Shown here: piece by piece, positions 1-15,156 of the stretch
Layout of the letters: every line of letters starts with the position of its first letter
How positions within the stretch are numbered: position 1 is the stretch's first letter
NCBI RefSeq assembly: GCF_040412425.1
Contig: NC_089767.1
Location: forward strand, 39,874,509 to 39,938,508
Length of the DNA stretch: 64,000 bases
Direction of reading: 5' to 3'
Source of the DNA: Macrobrachium rosenbergii
Lineage: Eukaryota; Arthropoda; Malacostraca; Decapoda; Palaemonidae
The notes under the pieces: model-generated
The model's database searches: none
Seen by the model: the letters and a program-made list of their open reading frames with translations, nothing else
What the model was told of the DNA's origin: nothing
Translations under genes and position numbers: made by a program

Positions 1-553
1 GAGTCCAGGAATGAGCATCCGTGTAATACAATCTAGCACTCTTAGCCCGAGTATCTAAAATAAAACATTTCAACACAATTCCTTCCGCGCTCAGGAGACA
101 CCATCATATGCAATATCATAGGCAAAGTAATTGTTTACGGACAACATGCGGAGGGACAGATATTTCTTAGTGACAAATAAACGCGGGAAGGGGGGGAGGA
201 GGAGGAGGAGATTCGAGTCTCTGGACCAATCAGAAGCCCAGGTTCGACCGCACCACATTTACGAGGGATACGATTGGCGAAGACTGTTCCAAGTCTTCTG
301 CACACCCGTTCTCCTCAATGCACCCGATGCCGGCCTATGACGTCACTGGAAGGCGAGCCAATGAATTGTCAAGGGAGACGGGTGTCTGTTAACTAAGAAT
401 CCTTATTATTTTCATTCCTTACTGTCAGACCTTACATTATGTTTCCTGAATTTCTATCTGTGGCTCTGGTATCTTAGATGTGACTAATGGTCTCGATCTA
501 AAGTACGAAGATTAATCACTGTGATTCATTTGCATATAATTAACGATGCCATT

Positions 554-614
<61 letters not shown>

Positions 615-943
615 TGGCATACGCATTAACTGTCAATGAATCGAAAGCTTAGTAACAAGCACGTTTATGCTATTACTTGTGCTTGAATCATCCTCGAGTA
701 TTAAAACAAGAAAAGATATACATTCCTACCTCTTCCACAAAAGACTAAGGCGTGCTTAAGTATAGCCTTGAAGAGAGTTTCCCGCCGTAAAGGAGTCAAA
801 ATAAATAAATGCATGATGCAATCAGAAATGAACGCAGAGTTTTTCGCTGGTGAACATATATAGGACTTATATTTAATAAATTATTTTTTTCTATTCTCTT
901 CAAGATAACCATTTCTTATGTATTCAAGATAAAAACTTTATTG

Positions 944-1018
<75 letters not shown>

Positions 1019-1257
1019 CAGGATTACATCTTCACCATTAAAGTATTTACGTCATTTTTTCCCCTTTCCATAAGGTTGGAAGTGAACTAAGAGCTCTCTC
1101 CTCGTTTCCTGCCTGAAGCACTTCCTGCGTGATTTCCCAACTGGTCTAAATTTGCATCTATAACATTTTCCCTTGGTTGTCTTGACCTTCTTACTACTGG
1201 CCAGCATCCTGTTACTTCCCTATCTATTGCTCTTCTGACTCGACTGACTCGAAAGCA
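1..1257. other. Intergenic, no gene recognised
   Basis: No credible coding exon is seen. It holds a pure CT array (about 556-611), a pure GA array (about 947-1017) and one TGACGTCA palindrome (338-345). The small frame at 131-340 is rich in Arg/Gly from a G-rich run and matches no family I know. Confidence 0.6.
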
Positions 1258-1258
1258 C

Positions 1259-2297
1259 GTCAGAAAGTAACAGTAACTATATCAAAACAAGGTCAACAAG
1301 ATACAGTAACCATATAAAGACAGATGTCAAAAAGTAACAGTAACTATATAAAAACAGATGTTAAAAAGAAAAAGTAACTATATAAAAACAATGTTAAAAG
1401 AAAAGCAGTAACTATATAAAAATAATGTTAAAAAAGTAACTATATAAAAAATGTAAAAAGAAGCTAACTATAAAAAACAGATGTTAAAAAGAAGCAGTAA
1501 CTATATAAAAACAGATGTTAAAAAGAAGCAGTAACTATATAAAAACAGATGTTAAAAAGAAGCAGTAACTATATAAAAACAATGTTAAAAAGAAGCAGTA
1601 ACTATATAAAAACAGATGTTAAAAAGAAGCAGTAACTATATAAATACAGATGTCAAAAAAGAAACAGTAACTATATAAAAACAATGTCAAAAAGAAACAG
1701 TAATTATATGAATACAGATGTCAAAAAGAAACAGTAACTATATAAAAAACAATGTCAAACAGAAACAGTAACTATATAAATACAGATGTCAAAAAAGAAA
1801 CAGTAACTATATAAAAACAGATGTCAAAAAGAAACAGTAAATATATGAATACAGATGTCAAAAAGAAACAGTAACTATATAAAAACAGACGTTAAAAAGA
1901 AACAGTAACTATATAAAAACAGCTGTCAAAAAGAAACAGTAACTGTATAAAAACAACGTTAAAAAGAAGCAGAAACTATATAAAAACAGATGTCAAAAAG
2001 AAACACTAACTATACAAAAACAGATGTTAAAATGAAACACTAACTATATAAGGACAGGTGTCAAAAAAAAAACAATAATTATATAAAATCGGATGTCTAA
2101 AAGAAACAGTAACTATATAAAAACAGAGGTCATAAAGACAAAGTAACTATATAAAAACATAAGTCAAAAAGAAAAACTAACTATATAAAAACAGATGTCA
2201 AAAAGAAACAGTTACTATATAAAAACAATATCAAGATGAAACAGTAACTATAAAAAAACAGAAGTCAAAAAGAAACATTAACTATACAGAAACAGTT
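1259..2297. repeat. Minisatellite, about 30 copies of a 30-34 bp unit
   Basis: About 1 kb of imperfect head-to-tail repeats. The common core is GTAACTATATAAAAACAG followed by ATGTC or ATGTT and a run such as AAAAAGAAACA. Units differ by small indels and by transitions, and divergence rises towards both ends, as expected if the centre is the youngest part. Every unit has the same orientation and contains TATATAAA. No reading frame survives through it. Confidence 0.93.
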
Positions 2298-2349
2298 AAG
2301 TATTGGAATTCAAATAATACTTTAGCAGGAATGAAATGATTCGAGACAA

Positions 2350-2710
2350 TTGAACACCCTTCCCCAGTTAAACTTGACCTTATACTCCCTCCCCCGGTGA
2401 AATTAACAGATGCCTTGACCCCCTTCACCGGGTGAAATTAACAGATACCTTAACCCGCCTCCGCAGGTGAAATTAACATACCTTAACCATCCCTCCCCAG
2501 GTGAAATTAACAGATACCTTGAGTGAAGTCAACAGATAATTGACTCCCTTTCCCAGGTGAAATTAACAGATACCTTAAACCCCCTTCCCCAGGTGAAATC
2601 AAGAGATACCTTGACTACTTCCCCATGTAAATTCAACATTCCTTAAACCTCCTCTCCCCAGGTGAAATTAACAGATAACCTTGACCCCCTTCCCAGGTGA
2701 AATTAACATA
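2350..2710. repeat. Minisatellite, about 10 copies of a 35-38 bp unit
   Basis: A second, unrelated tandem array begins about 50 bp after the first. The unit core is CCCCAGGTGAAATTAACAG followed by ATACCTTGACCC. Several units are shortened (for example near 2520) and the last one runs out near 2710. Confidence 0.9.
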
Positions 2711-4229
<1,519 letters not shown>

Positions 4230-4651
4230 ATACAACGCTTTTTCGCTAACTCATAAGTGACTTTTATGCACCCAGGTATTATATAAAAGAGAACCAGTTT
4301 TTTTTTTTAAATTTTAGAATATAGTTACATTCGAATTATTAATGCTAAGTGCATCTGCACGATCAGGCTTCAAGCCATTGTCTTTTGAGTCTGCTACAAA
4401 GGCAACAGGGACTGATCCCTCAGCTATCAAGAGATTCAGACTCTGTAGTTCAAATCAGAATTAACCTACCTCCACCATGATAAAAAAAAGTGTTATGTTT
4501 ATAACACGTGTATATTTTATGATAATTCTGTCACTAATCCACACCTGATTTCTTTATACTCTCTGACCTTACGACACGAATACCCTTCGATATCGAATTC
4601 ACTTTACCATGGGGATAACTTAAACCTAATGGGAATGATCTATAAATGCAT

Positions 4652-4730
4652 ATGTCCCGGCCAGGATTCGAACCTGGGCCTTGTAGTTTAGACACATTAT
4701 GGTACAGACTTTGACCATTCAGTTAAAAAG
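4652..4730 (-). pseudogene. tRNA-like sequence, probably a tRNA-derived SINE head
   Basis: On the minus strand there is a perfect T arm, CCAGG-TTCGAAT-CCTGG, equivalent to a Pol III B box. An A-box-like TAACTGAATGGTC lies about 45 bp upstream of it. The acceptor stem does not close: the 5' side is T-rich and the 3' side is GGCCGGGACA. It is therefore not a working tRNA gene by eye, and a SINE head or decayed tRNA fits better. A covariance-model scan would decide. Confidence 0.5.
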
Positions 4731-5178
4731 AGGTTCAGTGTCACGTGTGTATTGGCGACACACACGTGTAAGTGTATGTATGTATATATGTATGTATATG
4801 CATATACTGTATATGTATATAAATACACATATACATATACACATAAACGTATATTTAATAAATAAATATATATATACAAAATAAAATACTCGCATATATA
4901 TATACACATGTACACATACATACAAGCACACCAACACAAACACACATACACAAATGACTAAATCTTTAAACCACACGCTATCATGCAACAACACAAAAAT
5001 GTGAACTCGTCAATTAGAACGAGCCTTTGATATGAACTTTACTGGCACCGTCCGGATTAACGAAACTCGTTAGCATTTTATCACTTCAGTACTAACACAC
5101 TGAGAAAGAGACATACATATTTTACATTGAGGCCTGTGGGGTTTAACTAGATAAAACACTATTAGCATCATTTACCTT

Positions 5179-5221
<43 letters not shown>

Positions 5222-7160
5222 TAAGCCAGAACTAATTTTATAATTGCTCCCTATTTTTATGGCTCGTCACTGTAACCAGTCATGCATCTCTCTCTTTCTA
5301 TATTTTGTCGTGGATGCTTTTTGACTGCTGCGTTCTCAGTCAAATGGTACTGAAGAAAAAATTGAAGGCAGTTGAGTAGGTGATGATACTGACATTCTTG
5401 CATAGGCTAGTTAACATAGAGAACTATTTGGTAGTTTTTTTGTATTTATAACTTGGCATCTCTCTACAGTTTAAAAAATGACTGCAGTTCGACAGTAAAA
5501 TCACCGGCTTACCTAAGATTATATTGTGAAAGATATTACGAACAAAAATGCAGAAATATATATATACAATATATATATATATACCTGTATATATACATAT
5601 ACTATGTGTATATATATAATATATATAGGCTACATATACTGGAGAAATATCACGAGGTATCACAACGGAAGGGCCTTCACGTTCAGGGAGAGTGAAAGTG
5701 CATATGAAATATAACTGAATGGTTTGTAGGCGAAGGGAGTTTAATACGCTGCTGCTGATAAGCCTTCAGTACAGAAGCGTGAAGCAGCTAATGTTCTCGA
5801 GTTTTATGTACATAGGTCACCAATGTCTCTGCAGCTGAAACTATGTGAGTGGCAAGAGCCGGTTTTTTCTGAAGCCAACCCTTTAATGCAAAAAAAAAAA
5901 AAAAACATTTGTTTTTTCCCTAAGCATAAAGCCTTCAAGAATGATTCCCTGTTGATAAAAACTGAATGAAACCCTTCCAAACTTCCACATTAGCAGCCAC
6001 TCATTATGCCAACATAGTAAGTTCACCACTGTTATCAATTGGGCCTCCCAAAAGACACTGAGCCACTCACCTTTACTTTATATGCACGCTCCTGTTTTCT
6101 AAATATTAAGTCACTTCCTTTCCATTACCTCTTCCAGAGCGTTCGTCTCGACAGCAAATGGGTCTGCTCCGTTCTTCTATACTCAATACCATGATTTCGA
6201 TAAATAGTATCCGTCCATGAGCAACTTGCTTGTGACGTCATTTCAAGAATAAACAAACATCAGACAACGTCGTTCAGCCACTTTCATGCTATCTGAAGCC
6301 TTTGCAGTGACAGATGAACTCGCAAGATGCACGATAATTTCCTAAAGATACGTCGGTAGATTATGAGATATACAACATAATAAGTTATTTAATGGCGCTC
6401 TAACACGGTCTAAGGCAAAAATATTACCGCCTTCCGTAAGGTGTTCTAAAACGGTACTCTGAAACGGGTTAGACCTAATGTAAGAAAACGGGATACGGTT
6501 TAAATTAAGAGGGCGAAATTTTTCTTACCGTAAATATCTCACGCAAAATAACTTGTAAAATAAAATTATGTCGTTTGAAACAGTTCTTCCAATCACGATC
6601 ATATAAAAGCGTGAAGACAGTGCCATCTCTCGCTCCGAGTATTCCAAGTATGATAAAAGCCAACAAAGACAAGTATGAAATCGTCTAATATGACACTTAC
6701 ATAAATTCTTGCCATCTGCTGCATATGACGTATGCCACTCTAGTTCCCTCCCACCTCTCTCTCTCTCTGCTACGATGCTGGCTTAAACAGCTGTCCCTTT
6801 TTTAAGGGGTACTTTAGACAAAGTAGGTTGTGTTACTAAAAACTGTATCTTATTATTGTAAGAATTTTGAATTTCATATCAATTTATGTCAATACGATAT
6901 AATTGTGACATACATAAACTCAAACGAAGGCAATAAAATCCAGAAAAAAATATTCTACATCAGAAAAGCTGCGCTAGTACTAATATCACTGGCCTAGCCA
7001 ACTTAGTCATCTGATCAAACATGCAGCTCATTACTGAATAAACTTGACTGATGTGCCTTCGAGTCATTCCTCGTTGAGATGCATGTCTTAAAATAAACTT
7101 AATCAGCGCACGATATGGATTTTAAAAGGTGTTCTACAATAAAAAAAAATATATAAGCAT
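4731..7160. other. Intergenic, no gene recognised
   Basis: AT-rich DNA with TA/TG-rich patches (about 4780-4930 and 5560-5630), a CT array (about 5181-5217), a poly-A run near 5890 and a TGACGTCA palindrome (6233-6240). No exon with plausible splice sites and family similarity was found on either strand. Confidence 0.55.
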
Positions 7161-7164
7161 ATAG

Positions 7165-7167
<3 letters not shown>

Positions 7168-7221
<54 letters not shown>

Positions 7222-7269
7222 GTTGCCTATATATATATATGCATACACATATGTCTTTATTAGAGATAT

Positions 7270-7326
<57 letters not shown>
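7168..7326. repeat. TA array and GA array
   Basis: A TA array (about 7168-7217) is separated by 57 bp from a GA array (about 7275-7326). Both are essentially pure. Confidence 0.95.
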
Positions 7327-7329
<3 letters not shown>

Positions 7330-7441
7330 ATATATAACTATAATCTGTAGATATTACACAAACAGTTTCTTTAGCCACTTCACAATCTCTCTAACGGATC
7401 TATCGACTGCAAAACGGCCGTATTTTCACGACGGACAGTTT

Positions 7442-7573
7442 AACCCCTTTAGAGGAATGGTTAGGTGCACTTCCGGCCACGGACAAACCTCTAAACTCAT
7501 TTACCACAACCCCTTTAGAGGAATGGTTGGGTACACTTACGGCCACGGACAAACCTCTAAACTCATATACCAC
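7442..7573. repeat. 66-bp tandem duplication
   Basis: Two adjacent copies, both starting AACCCCTTTAGAGGAATGG and both containing GGCCACGGACAAACC. They begin at 7442 and 7508 and differ at only a few positions. The 76-residue frame crossing it shows the same duplication but is otherwise unrecognisable. Confidence 0.92.
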
Positions 7574-8471
7574 AATCACTCCTGGCTACTACCCACACCA
7601 AAAGGACCAATAAATATGTCAACTCTAGCCACTGTTGTAACAAGTGTAGGCTGTAATCCCAATCCCACTTTCTACCCAATGGAATGAACACCAATGTCAT
7701 CCCCCCTTCGCGTCCAAAAATAGCCCACCCCAAGTTTTACAGGTCAGTGGGTGCGCGGAAGCAGAAGTGGCCCCGAAGTAGCTAAAACCACGTCAGGCGG
7801 GTTCACTTCTGTGAAGCTAAATAGGCCTAGGTTAAGAATAAACGAACGGCCTACTGATGTTAGTCTCCGTATAACTTTTTTTTTTTTATCGGATATGACC
7901 TCTGACCTATGGTAGAGAGGATTATCAGCAGACTGCAAATAAGTCTATGCCTTGCTACTCTCTGACGAGTGATGACACGCGAATCCCATTAAGTAGGGTA
8001 CCATAGTGTTCAACTGAGCCGTTTCGTGTTGACATCATAATTAAACAAAGGATTATGTTTAATTTGTCCATACTTTTTAATAACTACGACATCGAATACT
8101 CTATATATATAATATATAATAATATAGCGGCATCGCGTCACAACCATTAAAGGTCAACTGGCAACAATGCAATAAGGAAACGGTCTACTAAAACATAAAA
8201 CCTCTTCGGCAGAGTTGGCACTCTTGTGTCATCTCTCTAGCAATTCTAATGACAGGGGCAACGCGCGTAGCTGGATCGGGTTGCTGTTACTAATCCTTGC
8301 GTTTTCTGCTGCAGCAGCAGCTGTCCCTGAAATGGAGGGTCAGTGACTCGAGTGTCCTCCCTACTCCGGTCTCTCTTTATCTCTCCCTTTGTGACCTGAA
8401 CCTTTCATTTAGTCATTCTGCCGTATGTGTTTACATGGAAGAGAGGCATGTTTCAATGTACTGACTGGTAA

Positions 8472-8530
<59 letters not shown>

Positions 8531-10989
8531 TATACGTATACACACGTGTAGCAAGTTTAAATATTAAATATATTGTGTACTCGCTTAGGCTACATGAAGT
8601 ACATAATTTACAACTTTTATTTTCCTGTAACTATATTCGCGAATAAAACGCATCCATTATACAACCAACTACGTATGGCCTAAGATTATTCATTTACTTG
8701 TTTCTACGTTATTTGGAAGCAACCTTGCTATTTGCAACAACAATTCTGGCGGGAATTCTGCTAAACACCTGTTTTTTTATTCCTTTTTTACCGTAAGTAA
8801 TATTTTTTTACTGGTAAACTTATGTTGAGGTTAAAAACACGTTCGTTCAGTCAAGGTACGAAATGATTCCGCCCGTGACGTCACCATTATGGTGTCAAAG
8901 CGTATTTTGATACATAAAGAATGATTTCCTGTGATATTACCTTTAACGTTTTACTGTTGTTGATGAAGGATTGGGCTCCTGCAGCCCCTAAACAAGTCTA
9001 AAAATGAAATCTGCTAATACTACTGAGACAGACATTTATAAAGACTTACCGTTCTACAACGTAGCCTATGACTAGCATTCCGCACTTGACAGCGTTGTTC
9101 CTTCCAGGATAATTTCTGTTGACAGGAATCCATGCCTTCGTTTTTTCACCCTTAATCATTATTCCGTAATCACTTGGGGCTCCTGGAGTAATTAGTCTAA
9201 TCATCTGGACTTCTGTAAGCTACCGGTAGCCTATCTCTTCAATATTCTTCCCATCCGAAGGCGGCCTACGTTTAGCAGTCATCGATATCATCAATTTCAC
9301 TGTTAGCGGGTTATATAATTATAAATTGTGGCATCAACAAATAGGATACTGATTCTACTGACAGGACCTCGAGTAATAAGTTGTCCATAAACCACATGTT
9401 CGAAGTCAGTAAACACGATGACACTTACAACTCGCTAAGAAATCTTTGTAACTATGGTTATTAGCCTACGAACTGGTATGATGGTTCTTTTTTCGTAATT
9501 GTAACGATACACAAATTTAAAATAGGCGTTTACTTCATTCTAGTTCATTTATATATATTTATATTCATTTAATTTGATATTTTGAGAGACAATCAAAGAA
9601 ATATAACTTGTTTATCACAAATGAGCGTGGTTAATACTGTATGACGACTTCCAAACGGAGGTTGCACAAATCGAACTACACATGGGGGTACTGAGAGATG
9701 TTTGGGAGAGAAAACTTAATGAAATGACATTAGCTGAACTATAGTAGAAAGTGGCGTTGTTACGACAGCAAAAAAGCGTATTTTGACATTGTGCTTTTCC
9801 GTAAATATTTAGCCCACTTTTCATTTACTGGTAATATATTCTAATCAAAACAGTGCATTAAAATAGGCCTATAAATCATTCACGTTTAATTTGAAGCTAT
9901 ATTTGCTCGCATCGACTACCAATATTCGCGTATTTCAGCGAATGATGGCATTTGTATAGTAACCAGATTTTCAAATGCCACCAAATCAAGTTTGTGAATT
10001 ACTCATCCGTGAAAGGGCTTAAAAAAATCGATAAATAAACAGCTCGTTTAAGGGCAACACTCATGCGGGAATCACTTCCAGTTTACCTCCCTATATTGCG
10101 CTCATGTCAAAACTATTCGGGGAATGGGGGATATGTTGATATATTCATTTATTGAGCATGTAAGAATAATGGTTTCCCACGCTTATTCCCATTTTTAAAC
10201 CTATTTTATTATACTTTTATTGTAGTACCATATACAGTATGTGCAAGTTACACCACCAGTCACAAATTCTAGACACACCAGATGGACGCCTTAGGGAGGC
10301 ATGACCTTCGCGTTACATTCCCGACCACCCTTTTTCCTCTCTATTCCCGAGCAAAGGCGGCGATTAAATTTAGGGACATGGCACTGTATTGCATCCGTAC
10401 GATATGAGATAAATGCGTATGATGACTACCGAATTAAAATATGCTTAGGGCGAGGGAGTGGGAGGGAAGTTGGCACCAGTATTTGGAGAAAGGCAAGAAA
10501 CTGGCGTTCTTTATACAAGACCACGCTGAACGTTGGTTAGGTCCTCCAAATAAGATCTCCCCGACCAGTTGTTTCAAATGCGTGTAGGTTGGCGGGACCT
10601 CAGGTGGCGCTTCCTACTTTGTTTGTGCAGTTAGTTTGGCTTGGTTTGTTTGCCTTGTTACACGAACCCTTCGAGTAGGTTCTGCGCCTCTCAGGTCTTG
10701 TATAAGCGCGGTTTGCGAATCTTTGTCACGTTGAAAATAATAATTTTGAAGGCGATTTTTACAGATGAAATACTGCTGATTAGTAACATGAATCAGGACT
10801 TAAAAATTTGTTTACTATTTTTGATATATAAAGTTTATAATAATAGTGATATTAATTACAACTTTTATCAAGCAGATCTTTCTTTAAATAGAGTGGCTTA
10901 TGAAAATTTTCTCTCTCATAGAACTTCTAAATTAGCGCCACTCTCTTCTACAGACTTACAAATCTGCCCACTTCTTATCCTCCCCCCAA

Positions 10990-11029
<40 letters not shown>

Positions 11030-11525
11030 ACATGGCCTAGCAAGCAGGAATAACAACGAAACTTACCAGAATTTTTTTGCTTAATTATAAAGAAAACGAA
11101 TGTCATCAACTATGCATTAACACCAAAACAGACTCAAAAAACCACGGTACGTATGACAAAAAAACTATTACCGTACAAGCCGGAAGAGGCAGCTATTACG
11201 GCACGTCAAAAATGTATTAATGATGCAACTCGTTAATGATCGAGAGGGTGCGTTAGACCGTGAAACACTAACTAAAAAGTTTTATCAAAAGGTGCCCCTT
11301 GGCTAAAGGTGCGCTGGCTTTGATTGATGAACACGTACAAGGCAATTCATTAGCGCCAGACATGTTGGCAATGAGGGAGAGAGATTTTACCTGTGGGTTT
11401 TACCTGTTGATTGGCTCCAACCCCTCCCCCTACCCCCACCCTTGGTCAGGGATTACCTCGTCGGGACCCTCCCTTGTGTGGACCTGGATACTATCATTCG
11501 CTGCATCTATTGAAAGCAATGACGT

Positions 11526-11529
<4 letters not shown>
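7574..11529. other. Intergenic, no gene recognised
   Basis: No supported gene. It contains a CT array (about 8476-8527), a short CT array (about 11000-11027) and a TGACGTCA palindrome (8876-8883). The 147-codon frame at 10641-11084 ends in the CT array and has no recognisable domain, so I left it out. Confidence 0.55.
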
Positions 11530-11588
<59 letters not shown>

Positions 11589-11678
11589 GGCAGGTGACGC
11601 TTGTCGAAAACCTTTCTAGCATAAGATTTGAAGAAGTTATTTTGGGCCTCATTATATTCTTGAATCTCCTCGCATCAA

Positions 11679-11748
<70 letters not shown>
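11530..11748. repeat. Paired GA arrays
   Basis: Two long pure GA arrays (about 11530-11585 and 11682-11748) flank about 97 bp of unique DNA. Arg-Glu and Leu-Ser frames over this region are artefacts of the dinucleotide. Confidence 0.97.
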
Positions 11749-11750
<2 letters not shown>

Positions 11751-13169
11751 TAACCAACCTGAGAACAAAACAAACTTAAGCGGGGAAATATGTTGAAAAC
11801 TTAGGCCCACCTGCACCATAGTTGATAAGGCCATTCACCCCACCCTTTCCTCTAGTGTAGGCCTATGGGTCTCTCGTTATGCGCGGACAAATAAGGACAT
11901 GAAAACCGATACAATTATCGTTTATCGATATATTGATTTTTGTATAGTTTAGGTAATGGATTTCTTTGGTGCACAATATTTTCGTTTATGGGACGAACAT
12001 AATAGAAAAAATACAGTTTGATGTCTACGTGGATAACAAGAATTCTCTTACACAGAACCTGTGATAAAACCTCCTCCAACCATTTTTTCATTTAATCTTT
12101 TAAAATGTACGCTATGTGATAATCAAAGGACTCTTTGTGAGTTATAATTACTTCAAGTCGAAGCACCTCTTATTACATTAATTAACGTTACCAAGGTGCA
12201 ATTAGGGCAGCCACTGTACAGTAGCTTAGACTGGTTTTATCTCCACTGCGATTGGGAGCAGGTATTTTGTTACAGATGTAGTTTCATTTGCCACTTTCGA
12301 ATGAAAATAGAATTAGGCGTGATTTTGAATTGGTGCATGCCGTATATTTGCGTCAAAACAACGATGGTCACGGCAGATTTATGTAATGTAATCTAAAGTT
12401 CAAATGCCCTTCTTCCCACTTGAGCATAAAAATTTGGGAACTCGTGTATTAAACCTAAATTTTTACCATCGTTTATGTTTAACTTACCCACAGAAAATCC
12501 ATAAGCTTAAATGTTTAACTTAAAAATCAGTCAGGGACTTAACTAAAAGAAGGATTTACTCAGTACCTCTGACAATTTAAGTTATGGATAAATAATACGA
12601 GCCTGCAACTGAAATAGCACTATGCCAGGCTACTAGACCTTTAGCATCTAAGCTAGCTTCTAGTCTCATACGGGAAGTTCTACATGTTCGTTAGTCCTTC
12701 ATACCTTTTAGGAAGTTTAAAACTGACAATAAACTCTTCAGTTCAACATAATGCACCCACACTAACATTAAAGGTTCAAAACTGACTATTAACCCTTCGT
12801 TTTAACGCGGCGAATCTATACTAACATTTAAAGACTTAGCCTTCCACAGCTCTGAACTCCCAGAACATGCATCCACCATTCCACGTTAGCGCCGAGAAGA
12901 CTCTCCCCTCTATTGATAGAATCCATTCCAGGAATATCTCCATCACAGCGTCCCCTCCCACTAACGACGTTTCATCCCTTCCCTCCCTCTTTATCCCCTC
13001 GCCCGATCCCTAATGCTCTATTGCCCTCAACTATAAATCCCTCTATACCTCCTCATCTTTGTTCGTCAGAGTGACCCAGTTTTCTCAGTAGTCCCTCGAG
13101 CTGTTCGTATTATTTACGGCTCGGCTCATTGGGTTGCTGAGTCCCCTTCACCCCACCACTGTTGTTTGT
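11749..13169. other. Intergenic, no gene recognised
   Basis: Unique-looking AT-rich DNA. A 66-codon frame at 12196-12396 has no recognisable motif. No splice-supported exon was found. Confidence 0.5.
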
Positions 13170-13349
13170 GTTCCGAAAGATCGAGATTGCCCCGGAAGAT
13201 CGAGATTGTTCCAAAAGGTCATAGTTGCTCCAATACTGTTCCGAAAGTTCGAGATTGTTCCATAAGATCAAAGTTGTTCCAATACCGTTCCAAAAGATCG
13301 AGATTGCTCCGAACGATCGAGATTGTCCCGATAGATTGAGATAGATCCG
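13170..13349. repeat. Minisatellite, about 8 copies of a 20-24 bp unit
   Basis: Degenerate tandem units around the core GTTCCGAAAGATCGAGATT, with variants such as GTTCCATAAGATCAAAGTT. There is a higher-order hint: every third or fourth unit is extended by CCAATAC. The 87-residue minus-strand frame across it is only the translated repeat. Confidence 0.85.
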
Positions 13350-14421
13350 TTTAGTGTTCTTACAGGTCGACATATTTGCGTTGAGGCAGAATTAGATCAG
13401 TAGACTAACTTTCCGTGAACTAGTTTTTGTATTAATAAATTTAATGCAGTTAATAAATTGATTAAATTTATTGTATTGTTCTCTGGACCCAAGAGTTCGT
13501 GTCTCATCTCCAGTTTGTATTAATAATGACAATACCGCAATGTTGAACGTGATTGAATGAGAATCTCTCACACGTAATTTTTTCGTTGTTGTTGTAATGT
13601 GAAAGCATGTATGTATGTATGTATATAAATAGATACATCTATATATATGTATATATCGGTATTACAGCAGATAAATGCAATTGTTTTAATGCCTGCAGGT
13701 CTGTAGTTACAAACGTGACCATACAACAAACAATTTATCACTGAAATCACACGCATTCCTGCATGTAGATTTATATGCTTACGCGTACGGTAAAATAAAT
13801 ATATAAACCTGACTAAAATGTTATAAGAAATGTCTAATACTTAGAAAAGGTCAGTAATCCCACGCCACTGACAAAGCCGAGAAGAGAGATCATGAATGCG
13901 TTCTCCTTCTCAAACAGTATACTATAACTGTTGAGTAGAAGTGTCTCTGCTGGCCTCTTAAACCAGTTATATTTATATTTGGGACGTCAGGACCACCCCA
14001 TACATAGGCCTAAGCGTTATTAATGACGATCGACCCAGATAGTGCAAAATATGTGGGTAAAAAATGTCCACTTTTTAAGACTGTCAAGTTGATATACGAC
14101 TGTCATGAATCTCCCTGGCCTCAGGCAGTGTTGGAAGGGGAAAGGTTTTTAGGACTATTATTTATCATCAGCTCCGAGAACGGCTGTTTTTGTCATTGTG
14201 ATTTCACTCGTTCGTTAGGCCTATATTTGTTTGTGCCTATATTTTTAGTTGTTGTTGGAGGGAAATTATGAAAAATGGGTCAGTTTTTCTTAACATATCG
14301 ATATTTCATGTCACTGATATACCAGATGTAGTGTTCTTGATGTTTTACGAAAATATCCGGTTTGCACCCCCAAGAGAAGGTGGTTGTTATTTGTATAATA
14401 GTTCCCTGCATTATTTTATAC

Positions 14422-14454
<33 letters not shown>

Positions 14455-14879
14455 CATACATACACGTGTGTTGGTTTAAATACTGGCAAAAGTGCAAAAC
14501 GAATCACATGTTATATTCCTGTTCCAATATTAGTTTGGGATCACCAAGAAAAAGTCTGTATATATTTGTGAACTGAAAATAGAATAAAATGCCTCTAGCC
14601 AAGAAAATTGCTATGGATAATAATACCATTGGTCTAGCAATTACAAAAAACAAGAAATGAATTATGACTGAATACCAGATATTAAATGCATGATAGGAAT
14701 AAAAGATCAATGCAGTACTCTAGGTGACAAAGCGTATGAAGCTTTGACGGAGCTATTCATCATAAACATATTATTAAGACCTCTACAACAAATTTCCAGA
14801 CTGTGTGGAGAATCACTCTGACGAAACACACATTGTTAATCGTTAGCCACACCAACCAGGTTTTGGGTCCTTGAATTTA
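13350..14879. other. Intergenic, no gene recognised
   Basis: AT-rich DNA with a CATA tetranucleotide array (about 14425-14465). The frames at 14023-14271 and 14268-14576 are open but unrecognised and lack convincing splice context. Confidence 0.5.
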
Positions 14880-14880
14880 A

Positions 14881-14913
<33 letters not shown>

Positions 14914-15083
14914 CAAACAAAAACTTCTTTCAATTTTCTTCTGAAGATGGAAAGAGAAACCCACAAGATTCTTGTGTATAACTTGTTTACTGGTAAATAT
15001 TTACATATTACTTTTAAAAGTAAAATATGTAAATATTTACCAGTAAACAAGTTATACACAAGAATCTTGTGGGTTTCTCTTTC

Positions 15084-15155
<72 letters not shown>
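14880..15155. repeat. ATT arrays flanking a large palindrome
   Basis: ATT trinucleotide arrays lie on both sides (about 14880-14910 and 15087-15155) of the inverted repeat listed separately. The right array abuts the palindrome directly; the left one is separated by about 37 bp. Confidence 0.93.
14947..15086. repeat. Near-perfect 140-bp palindrome
   Basis: The left arm (14947-15015) and right arm (15016-15086) are reverse complements with a single 2-nt length difference near the centre, which itself is CTTTTAAAAG. The arms start and end with ATGGAAAGAGAAACCCACAA and its complement. There is essentially no spacer, so it could extrude as a cruciform. It may be a foldback element, a recent inverted duplication, or an assembly or template-switch artefact. 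Confidence 0.95.

Positions 15156-15156
<1 letters not shown>

Noticed and set aside
1259..2297. CRISPR-like regular repeats
   Set aside because: Units are contiguous with no unique spacers, and the DNA is clearly animal.
4652..4730. A functional tRNA gene on the minus strand
   Set aside because: The T arm is perfect but the acceptor stem does not pair and the anticodon arm is not clear.
10641..11084. A 147-codon plus-strand frame
   Set aside because: It runs into a CT array, has AT-rich Ile/Asn/Lys composition and matches no family I recognise.
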